From Volvariella volvacea V23 (lineage: Eukaryota > Basidiomycota > Agaricomycetes > Agaricales > Pluteaceae): a DNA stretch of 64,000 bases. The position numbers and the translations under genes were made by a program. Positions 35,601-45,303 of the stretch are shown one piece after another. Location: assembly GCA_000349905.1 (NCBI GenBank), contig KB722738.1, forward strand, positions 3,790-67,789, given 5' to 3'. The notes below the pieces were generated by a model. The model did no database searches. It had not been told where the DNA came from and saw nothing but the letters and a program-made list of their open reading frames with translations. Each line of letters starts with the position of its first letter. Within the stretch, counting starts at the first letter, position 1.

Positions 35601-38061
35601 ATGTCGGATATTCAGAAGGCTCCCCTTGACCCAGAAAAGGGGACACTAGATGCATTGGAGATCAGAAAGCCCGCTTCTACCGACGAAAAGAAGGGCGAAG
35701 AAAAGGCAAAGGGAACAGCCCAGGTGAAGGTTGATCAAGTCGATGAGAAGGGAGGTAAAAAGGGTGCGCTGACGAACCAACTCCAGCTCTCGGTTCCAAG
35801 GCCTTCAGGCCTTCCTCCTATGCCAAAGAGGAAGGTCTCACGATTGGTCAGATTCACAGTATGGTTCAACACCTATAGGTAATGCTGCTGAATTCTCAAC
35901 CAATTGGCTGGTCATTTGCTGACACCTCCCGTTTTTCTGCGTTGCAGGAAATTCTTCCTGATTTCCTTCGGATTGAATATGATTTTATTGGCTCTCGCAG
36001 CCTCAGGGCATTTCCCATATGGGCGAAAGTTTGCTGGCGCATTTGTAGTTGGAAACTTCAACTTCGCTATCTTGATGCGAAATGAGGTCTTCGGTCGTTT
36101 ACTTTACCTCATTGTCAATACATGTTTCGCCAAGGCATGTATTGTCCACTGCCTTGGATGCATCCACTTATACTCGCTTTAGTGGCCACCTTTGTGGTTC
36201 CGTCTAGGTTGCACCTCCACTCTCCAAGTAGGTTACAAAGTTTTCTTCCTCTGTGGCGTGTCACTCATGCAAGGTAGCATCTCGGCGGCATTCACAGCGG
36301 TTGCGCGCTATCCGGTGTCATTTGGTTGCTCTACAAGGTTGTCATGAACTTCCTTAGCACGGATGTGACCCACGATGCTGTGTTGGTCATGGGTGTTGTC
36401 ACGAACATTGCGGTCATGATCAGCGCCCTAAGTGCGTTCCCTTGGGTCAGAAATACACACCATAAGTAAGTTAAGATTCTCACGGACTGATTGATCCACG
36501 GCATTGAGGCATATTTTCAGCGTCTTTGAGCGCCACCATCGATTCGTAGGCTGGATTGGTTTAGTCTCTACCTGTAAGAATTTTCGCACGAATGTGTACT
36601 CCAGTCGTCGATCGCTGATGCATCTCTGTCCTACTCTCAACAGGGGTCTTCGTCATCCTTGGCGACACTTACGACCCCGTAACCCGTTCATGGAATCTCA
36701 GCGGTGCAGCTCTTGTCCGGCACCAGGATTTCTGGTACACATTGGGAATGACAGTCTTGTAAGTCCCATGCAAGATTAAATCATACTGCCGACTTAAGCG
36801 AACCATTTCTCGATAGCATTGCGCTTCCTTGGTTCTTCGTCCGAGAGGTTCCTGTAGACATTGAACTGGTCAGTAAGATGATTTGATATGATGTCTCTAA
36901 GGCTCATTGGTTCATGACCCATTAGCCGTCTCCCAAAGTCGCAGTTGTTCGATTCAAGCGTGGAATGCAACAAGGTCTTTTGGGACGCATTAGCCGCTCA
37001 TCAATCATGGAATACCATGCCTTTGGCATCATCTCGTGAGTAAACTCACAGTCCCGTCTAGAGGTAATCTATTCACCGCCGGTTATGTAGGGAAGGAACC
37101 CACGCAGATTGCCATTACATGATCTGTGGTGTACAAGGTAATCGAGGCAACTCGCAATGTAGACATGAATGCTGATCCCGCTCTGCTTCCTTCACTAGGC
37201 GATTTCACCAAGAGCCTTGTTAACAACCCGCCAAAGACTCTTTGGACCCGCGAACTAAAGGTATGACCAAATGATGTGTTATTGTAGTTTCTTCACTCAC
37301 TTGCGGCCATCTATAATAGTTCGCGGGAGTGTCAAATACATCAACACTATACAAACGAGGAATACGTGTCTGCACAGGAACTGGTATTGGTGCCGCACTT
37401 TCTACCTGCATACAATCTCCCTACTGGTGTGTGGACATTTAGCCTGATGTGTAAATCTTTTCACCAATCTTTCTACAGGTTCCTAATATGGATCGGTAAG
37501 AATGTTCCCCATTGACCGGATACACGTTACTCATGATGCATTTGCACCTTGTATGCACATTTCTTCTCGCTCTTAGGCTCTGAACAAGAAAAGACCTTCG
37601 GTCCAACAATTAGCGGGCTGATTCACAAGCACATGGGACCCGAAAGGTTGATCCTATGGGATAGCAAAGCGCGCGGAGGGCGACCGGATACAATGAAGCT
37701 TGTGAAAGAAGCATACTATGCTTGGAACGCAGAAGGTACGGTATAACCCGTTCCATATATCGACGGATTACCTTATTGATGCTCTCGGACTCTTTATCTA
37801 TTTTCTATCCCCTGCGTTTGATTGACTTTCACTGCGTTGCTATCGAAAACAGTGGTATTTATAACATCCAATTACATTGGAAACACGGAAATCATGGAAG
37901 GATGCAAAGAGGCAGGAATCCCAGCCTTTGGTACGCTATGGGACTTCGTACGTCCATTTTCTCCCACTCGTTCTCTCAGTCTTCCACGTATCTATTTCTG
38001 TATCGTGTGATCATTCGCTCATGTACTGACGTACACTTTCTTGCCTTTTTCTTACTAGTGA
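35601..38061 (+). CDS. TmpA-like integral membrane flavo-reductase
   Basis: A ~90-residue charged cytosolic N terminus is followed by about six membrane segments (FFLISFGLNMILLALAASGHF; LYLIVNTCFAKW; SGCALSGVIWLLYKVV; VLVMGVVTNIAVMISALSAF; FVGWIGLVSTWVFVILGD; WYTLGMTVLIALPWFF). Histidines in LGGIHSGC, NTHHN and ERHHRF could bind heme as in ferric reductases. A soluble C-terminal region contains HADCHYMICGVQGDFT and the nucleotide-binding Gly-rich RVCTGTGIGAALSTC. The layout matches the fungal TmpA family (Aspergillus TmpA is a membrane flavoprotein affecting conidiation), also found fused to adenylating enzymes; no AMP-binding domain is present here. The intron at 36135-36182 is GC-AG. The last exon begins directly with the stop codon TGA (38059-38061) after ...GTLWDF. 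The substrate is unknown. Confidence 0.85.
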
Positions 38062-40778
38062 ACAATCACATCTGCGACAGGTCCAGTTGTCAATTCCACT
38101 TCCCCATTTATGTTGCTCTTTCATCCTACATCATTCATATCTCGGTCAGGCCGTCAGGCACCACCTCTACATCGCATGATTCCCTCTATCTATTCATTTC
38201 TGCAAGCCTGGCCCCCGAACACTTTTCTTTCGAAGCCAAGGAAATTGCTCTCTATTCGCTTGCTTTATCCAGGTGACCCGACAGTGGTGCCTCTAGAATT
38301 CTTCCTCTGCCCCGATCAATTTCTTAGCGCGCCCAATCCAACTTTTGCTGTGCTACCCAGACAGAGGCGTATTGTTTGTTCCTTTGCATACAATGTCCAT
38401 ATCCCCATTGTCTCCCCTGTTCCTCTCTATCTTATACATAGTACCTCAGGTTCAATCAGACCGTGATCTACTTAGTCTCCGCGCCTTCTGGTGTTTTTAT
38501 CTATCCGCATTTTTACCTATGACCGATTCGGACCGACTACTCGAATGAGGGCGTTTAGTGGACATGTGACTCCACGGCTCCCGGAGAAGAAGAGCCCCGC
38601 GAAGATGCTTTGCTCGTTCTACACCCTAGCGTTGCGAGGACTCGGAAGGGGTACGATGAGAATGATGTAGGGTACGAACCATGACTTTGCTGGCGATTGC
38701 ACCACCGGCATTGTCCGACTCGCGATCGGATTTTGCCATCTAGAAGCTCAGACATTCGGGATCTCAGGCTCTTGAGATGCGCTTGAGCTGTCAGATAGCT
38801 AGCGATTCAACATCAGAGCCGTGGTCGTGGAATATCGGATATTATACTTGTAGGTGGTGGCGGCTGAGCGCTGAGGCCCGGACCGCAAATGTCTCCCGAG
38901 GTCTTCTGGCAGAACTTAGCATGAACTAGAGTAAACTGCGGTCTTTGAAGCACAACAAGAGGTAATCCATCTTGACCTGATTTTTCAAACTTGAATTCTA
39001 TTCCACTACAAGTGAATACAAAAACATAACGCACACATAGACACGGGTACCCTCAAGTCCCTCTCCGACCGCTTTCATACTAGTATTCAAAGTTCAGCAC
39101 ACACATAGCGCACGCACATGGCCACAAGTCCACGGGGNNNNNNNNNNNNNNNNNNNNNNNNNNNNNNNNNNNNNNNNNNNNNNNNNNNNNNNNNNNNNNN
39201 NNNNNNNNNNNNNNNNNNNNNNNNNNNNNNNNNNNNNATATCAAGGGGTGGCAGTACAGATCCAAGTAAGGACACAGTCTGACACTGGCATAGACGTCCG
39301 TCGATGGCAGGGAAAGGAAGAATTCGAAGCTTGAGAACGGTCACCGACGTAGACCCTTTAGACGAATCCAACGTATACGTAGCTTACTGTACAGCTGTGA
39401 AATGGCCCCACCACCGTCACGGTACCGGAGGTACGAACCGATGGCCATGGTAATCGCGATGTTCATTGACGGACAGACAGGTGATCTATCGTATCGTGAT
39501 GCTATGCCTACGGCGATTCCGAAGAGAGATATATGGGGTTTAATGTCTGATAGATGCTCGGTAGTCGGATTGCGAGACGGGCGTTGATAGTGGTGTGATC
39601 TGATGTCGAAATGGAAGTTCGTAGCCGGCGCGGGCCTCAAGCGTTCAAGACGAGGCGCTTAGGCTTAGCGATCCTAGCTATCACTGCAAGAGATCCAGCC
39701 ATTTTACCAAAAAAAAAAGCCAAGTCGATTGACGATGCCAGCTACAAAGCGTGGACGATATGTATGTATGTACGTATGAATGGAGCATATGCATACGCAT
39801 ATGACGATGTATAGTACTATGATATTGGATGTGTGGGCATGACGAGTCGTAACTACTGCTAGCAACTTGAACGTGATCCAAGTAACGAAGGGCATTCCTG
39901 AACCTGACGTCCTGTGGAGCCTTTGTGACTGGAATACGTAGAAGAGCTTTGATGGAGAAGGGAAGGGAGAAGGACGAGAAAACAGATATGGACAGCGAGA
40001 ACAAAAGGGAGGAGCAAGGAGGAGAGACAACTACGTAGGGTAAATAGATGAGAAAACGGGAAAATAAATAAACGGCAAGAGAGAAAATAGAAGATAATAC
40101 GGAGGGGGGAGTAGGAGATGGCATTGGAAAGCAGGAGACAACAGACAAGAAATAAAATGATAAAGCAGATAGAAACAGGATCAGTGTAATGCATGCAGGG
40201 CGGGACGACGAGGCGAGTGCACGGCAAGGTAAGGCAAGGCAAATGAACGCGCAGCAACGAAGCCCAAAGACCAAAAGACCAAAAAAGAACCCACTACAAG
40301 AGACCCTATTTACGACTATAACGACTACTACTGCTACTGATACTAATGATACGACGGTGCACAAGATACACATACGAACGCTCCAAACCATAATCACAGC
40401 TACTGACGCTAACGCTATAAATTGCACCAGGACAATGTCCAACGACTTGCCACCACTTTCGTTTGCCTTACATCACCCGCGCACGTACACACACACACAC
40501 GAACCAGCCAGCATGCAAGCACGTACCTCTCCAAGAATAGATAAAGCAGAAACGAGGCAAAAAGAAATAAGGAAAAAAGAGGTCCAAATAATGAAGAGGT
40601 AGAGCGGAAGCAGAGGAAATAGGTGCGATGGGCCAATTTGTGTGGAAAATGGCGGGATGAGATAACTTGATAGGATATATGCGCTCCAAGATTTGTGAAA
40701 AGAAAAAAATCGAGACCATAATGCGTTGAGGTGGGGTAATTTGATGGATATCATAGGGTCGTAAGTTTCGTTTCATTT
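38062..40778. other. Gene-poor region containing the assembly gap
   Basis: No gene could be supported. A run of 100 Ns at 39138-39237 marks unknown sequence. From about 39840 to 40760 the + strand is strongly A/G-rich with a short (CA)n run near 40486-40500. On the minus strand this is a long pyrimidine-rich tract, the same composition seen past other minus-strand genes. Confidence 0.6.
39138..39237. other. Assembly gap (100 N)
   Basis: One hundred consecutive undetermined bases. A round 100 usually denotes a scaffold gap of unknown length, so spacing across it is not reliable. Confidence 0.98.
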
Positions 40779-40965
40779 TCATCGTCCCACGGCAATAGCT
40801 GTAGGGGCTGGAGGTGGTGCAGGTGGAGCCTTAGCTGATGGAGGAGCGACAATCGGTATGGCCGCGGATTGAGGCTTCTGAATCGTGAACGAGATAGAAA
40901 TGCCTCCTTGATTGATGCTATAGGTTTGGCCATACAAGTAATGAGACTGATTGCCGTAATTCTGA
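40779..40965 (-). CDS. Possible terminal exon of an unidentified minus-strand gene
   Basis: On the minus strand an open stretch reads NQSHYLYGQTYSINQGG, then ISISFTIQKPQSA, then a Pro/Ala-rich end and a TGA at 40779-40781. The bias to Pro and Ala and the typical terminal composition suggest a real C terminus. The upstream exons could not be connected convincingly. Short candidates lie at about 41080-41130 and 41190-41270, and the ERI1-like gene ends at 41360. It may be extra 3' exons of that gene or a separate small gene. Confidence 0.25.
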
Positions 40966-41359
40966 CTGTTGTGGTATGGCCATCGTCCGATTCACACGCC
41001 CAGAAATAGATTGCACAGGAGAAGCGCCGAGTCGCGAACACGAAGCACGAGCAGGACGAAGCACCAAAAGAGTAGGTATCATACCGTATTTTGCGTGGGA
41101 GACAGGACCGAAGAGTAGAGGGTGCAAGGTCAGTCATCGGACGGACGTCGGGAGAACGAGTTAAGGGCACCAGAATCCATCAGACGAGATAAGCAGTGAT
41201 CGAGGTGCCACGGAAGCCCAGAGGACAGTTCAAGTCGTCGTTGAAGTCGACACGAAAGTCATGGTCCAAGGCGTGCAAAAGGGGTGAGAGGGGGAGCAAA
41301 AAAGAGATAATACGTCACTACGAGATATTCGATAAAAATAAGAGGGGAGGGAAAATAAA

Positions 41360-43257
41360 TCACGTTGGCGTAGAATAACAATATTCTTCTAATATTTGAC
41401 CACGTTTCCCCATCCATTGCCATCGGCGGTTGGGTTGAATTATAGTGTTGGGTAATAATGACACTCCTCTTCGTGCTAGTTCGGCAACAATCTTGGCGAG
41501 GTTTCGGGTATCCTGACCGTTGTAGGTGCGAGGTAAAGGGTGGCCAAACACGAGGATGGAAGGGCAGAGGAAGAGCGAGAAGACGACATGATATCAGTTC
41601 TAAGTCCATGGAAACGACAGAAATAGAAGAACGGAGAGAACCAGAGTACGAGTGGAAGGGGAAGAGATAAGGGAATTCAGGTGCTCACATCGATGCCACT
41701 GTGCTGTCTCCCTTCAAAAACGGGCAGATTAAGTGCCTCAAGTTGTGACGGTATGTTCATGGAACGTCTGTTGAATGGCTGGGACATCGTGAGCGAGGTG
41801 CCATTCGAAAGGTGATAATGTCAATGAGTAGACGAAAGGGGAAAGAAACATTCGGAGGTGGAGCGAAAGAGGAGTTAGCACAAAGGCATGCAAGATAAAA
41901 CACGTGTAAAGATAATCAAAAGAGGATAGAGACAGAAGGGGAAGTTGGGGCGAGAGGGAAATGGAGATACAGGAGATAGGGAAACATACTCGTGAGTTGG
42001 GGCGCTGGTCGAGTTGCTGCTGCGTGAGTGAAGCCTCTGGTTGTGTGTTGAGCCAATGCGTGACGGCGAGCCTAACGTCCAACACGTCTCCTTGAAGCCA
42101 ATCTGGCATTGGGATCTATTAAATGCACCCGTCATAGTTAATGAATTGGGGGTGAACAGAAAAGGAAGGGACAAACGTTGGAGATAAAGCATTGCTTTAC
42201 GACAAAGTCGCGGATATCAAAGGGCCCATCGCTGCACCAGCAGAAGCGAACTCTGCGTTGACCGGTTTTCGCGTCGATTAGGCCGTGTTTGATGAGGAAC
42301 TGCTGGAATGACGCGAGGACCTCTGGGAATGTTGGGGCAGCATCGACTTGGTCCTGCGGGCATGTCAGTCCGGGAGGGCTTTGATAGCGCAGTGGACGCA
42401 CCTGCGTGATGCCTGTCAAATCGGTGCAGAATTTGGACAGAGTGGGTCGCCAAGTTGGCTTGACAAAACTACGGAACTCGTCGACGACTTGGAGCTGGCT
42501 TGCTTTCTGGTCTTCTGACTTGTCTTTCCAGCGGAGCAAACTGACTGGGAACTCCTGCAAAAGAGCGGGACAAAGAAAAAACGATGGCGGACGCCGAAAA
42601 AAGGCACAAAGCGCGGTTAGATTAAAGTGTCTGGTGTGGGGTGCACGCGGGGAGATAAAGAAAGAAAATGCGCACAATTATCTCGTTGGGAAAATCAAAG
42701 CTCGTTCCCTGATGACATGTCGCCTCGACATCCAAAACGAGAAAGACATCGAACGGCTGCTTGGTGGTGGAGGGGATGGGAGTGGAGGGATGGTATGCGG
42801 GCGGGGCGGGGTCTAGAACGTGATTCTTGTAGCTGTGACTGGGACGGGGGGTGGGGTGCTGGGTGTGTGCGAAGCGGGGTATGGTCCTCGGGGCGTGTGC
42901 AGCGGTGGACTCGAGGACCTCGACTGGACCACGCCGGTGGCGCATTTTTGGCACAGTCGAGATGATGTTTGCGACGGAAAGGGGGAGTCGGGGATTAATT
43001 GTGGAAGGGGTGATGGGGGAAGGGAGGGAAGGAGGAGCAGGGGAGACGACGTCGGAGTGTGGTTTGTTGGTCGGTTGTTTATAACATCGTGCAAGGCACA
43101 CTGCGCAGACGACAAACAGGAGAATGGAGCAGACGGAGAGGGTGTGGTCCAGTGCAAGATCGAGAAATGCGGACGACCCGTGCAAACCTGAGGCTGAGAC
43201 TGAGCGCATTGCAGCAGCCACAAATTCCATCGCCCGCCATTTCAATAATTCCTCCAT
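41360..43257 (-). CDS. ERI1: ERI1-family 3'-5' exonuclease (DEDDh)
   Basis: The exonuclease domain is complete and in phase across five introns. Motif I is FLVLDVEATCHQGT (Asp and Glu metal ligands). FPNEIIEFPVSLL, KFCTDLTGITQ, the CSDGPFDIRDFVVKQC Asp motif, PMPDWLQGDVLDVR and motif III RQHSGIDDTRN (catalytic His and Asp) follow. ERI1 enzymes trim histone mRNA stem-loops, the 5.8S rRNA 3' end and small RNAs. From the first ATG (43257) the first ~160 residues form an extension with a hydrophobic segment (SVCSILLFVVCAVCLA) that would be a membrane anchor. A shorter start at MRHRRGPVEVLE would omit it. The ATG at 43257 is only 48 bp from the divergent CMS1 ATG. An alternative 3' splice at 41371 would extend the C terminus by about 37 residues. 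Confidence 0.88.
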
Positions 43258-43305
43258 CAGCCAAGATCAGTCACGTGCCGCCCCTTGAGTCTGCTTCTGT
43301 CCGTC

Positions 43306-44368
43306 ATGGCTGATCAGCTCAACGACGACTTTGTGCCAGATGACCTCGTCGCCTGGTCAGACCCCGAGGACGACCACACGGACATTTTCTATTTTTCTGA
43401 TCAAGATCCCAGCACAGACGACCCCGCTACCGCCGCACCCGACCCTGTCCCAGACCTTGCCGCAAAGAAGCGACGCAGAGAAAAAGACAAGGACAGGCGC
43501 GCCAAGGTCCGTCCCCGCCCCCGCCGCGAACCCAAGCTCACCCCACCCAGAAGCGCAAGCTCACCACCCCAGTCGAGGCCGTCGAGCACTCGCCCGCCGA
43601 GCAGCCGCCCCGCGCTCTCGCTGCTTATCTCGCCGCTCTCCAAACAAAGGTCTTTCCCAAGCTATCCCCGCTCGAGCTCGAGGACCTGCACATTTCCGGT
43701 CCGTCTTCGAGCCTTTCCTGCTTCTCCTTCTCATCGCCAGCAGAATCTGCCATCGTCGACACAACTGCATGGACAGCCCCGCGGACACTCGATCAACTGG
43801 TCGAGTTCATCATCAAAGGTGCGTATCTGCGCATCCATCGCATGTCACAGCGTCTGACTGTCCTCAGTGATACCCACCCTCCATCTGCGGCTGTCTCAGC
43901 GATCCAAGTCCAACGGCGCACCCACCCTGCTCTACATCGCGGGTGCAGCTCTGCGGGTGGCTGATGTGACCCGCGTGCTCAAGAACAGGAAACTCCAGGG
44001 CGATAAGGGTGGAGAGGTCGCAAAGCTGTTTGCGAAACACTTCAAGCTCTCCGAACACGTCGCATACCTGAAACGAACCAAGGTCGGCGCTGCTGTCGGC
44101 ACACCTGGTCGGATAGGAAAGCTTCTATGTGACACAGGCTCGTCCCATTTATCACCCCACTCCGCTCGAGCTCATTTTCATATTCACAGATGCATTATCG
44201 ACTTCCGCCATGACTCATATCATAATCGACGCTACACACCGCGACGCGAAAAAGAGAAACATCCTCGACATCCCCGAAACACGGGACGAGGTCTTCAGGA
44301 CCGTTCTTGCCGCACCCTCCATACTCAAGGGTTTGCGGGAGGGCAAAATCAAGCTCCTTCTCTTCTAG
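43306..44368 (+). CDS. CMS1: Cms1-like 90S pre-ribosome protein
   Basis: The protein has an acidic N terminus (DDLVAWSDPEDDHTD), a basic stretch AAKKRRREKDKDRR, and then a helicase-like but ATPase-deficient fold. This fold shows TLLYIAGAALRVADVTR, FAKHFKLSEHVAYLKRTKVG, a TPGRIGKLL motif and THIIIDATHRDAKKRNILDI. This is the Cms1 family (PF14617), linked to small-subunit ribosome biogenesis in the nucleolus. Introns 43507-43550 and 43699-43740 are short and use GTCCGT donors. Two later introns (the last with donor GTGACA inside LLY) are in phase. The stop is TAG at 44366-44368. It is head-to-head with the ERI1-like gene. Confidence 0.88.
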
Positions 44369-45303
44369 ATCAATTAACTCTATTGCATGGCGTGTAGTTG
44401 TAACGCAGCGGAGGTGTACGTTAGAGGTATATGGAGATATGGCGTATTGATGGATAACACTAAAATCCTTTGGGATTCACTCGCAGTGTTCGCTATCGTC
44501 AAAATTAGTCATAGAGCACGTATGGAACACGGTAATGCGTACCCGAGTCCATTTCGGTACTTTGTGTATGCCCTTTCGATATCCAGGGCTGGTTGCTGAA
44601 AATACAGTGTATTTATCTTTTGCTGGCATTTCGTGTTCTTTCGGCAGCTCCAGTGCTCGTTCCTTTGAATCATTGATTGGCCCCAGGAGAGAACAAATGA
44701 AGGGCGTCAGCGAACGAACATATCAACACATGGACGTAGGCGAGGTGCAGGTAATAATGTCCACGACCGCGGCTCGGAACAACATGATAGCTACTCACCA
44801 GAGCAGAGCACTGCACACCACTAACACGTACCGCCTCGATGACGGCGTCGACCTTTTTTAGACGGGCACGAGCATTGGCTTTTCTAGTCGGTGATAGCTT
44901 CCAAGGAGTTTTCCTGCAGATGTCCGAGTCGCGTGTTGCCGGAATTTATAGGTTTAGGATTGCGAACCGTGAGTTTTTGATGCAATAGAGCAGTAGGAAT
45001 AGGGCACAAACCATAGAAGACCTCCGAGGGTTACATTTGTCGGTCTGAATGCACCAAACATGAAGACGAGTTGTGCGGAACGGTGCTGAGCCTGTGGAGT
45101 TGGAGAAATATCCGACCGTGAGAAAATTTCGAGCGCGTGAAAGAAGGAGCGTCAACCGCTGACTTGGTCCCTCACCACCAACGACGTTAGTCACGACGTC
45201 CAACGCCATCCAGACCATCTGTGACATCTCTTGCTACTTCCTTTTGTTTCTATTCTCGTTCCGAGAGCACTCTTAACGCAAGAAAAATCGACTGCTGGAC
45301 ACA
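44369..45303. other. Intergenic
   Basis: This is the 3' flank of CMS1 and the promoter of SF3A1. A 93-codon minus-strand frame (44946-45227) starts 76 bp from the SF3A1 ATG and has a plausible splice donor, but no recognisable product; it is not called. Confidence 0.5.

Noticed and set aside
40486..40500. (CA)n microsatellite
   Set aside because: Only about seven repeats; common background in such tracts and of no evident function.
41196..41378. Lys/Arg-rich + strand frame opposite the ERI1 3' end
   Set aside because: It arises from the A/G-rich strand composition and has no start context or homology.
44946..45227. 93-codon minus-strand frame divergent from SF3A1
   Set aside because: It has a plausible donor and a hydrophobic alternative second exon, but the phases do not join and no family is recognisable.
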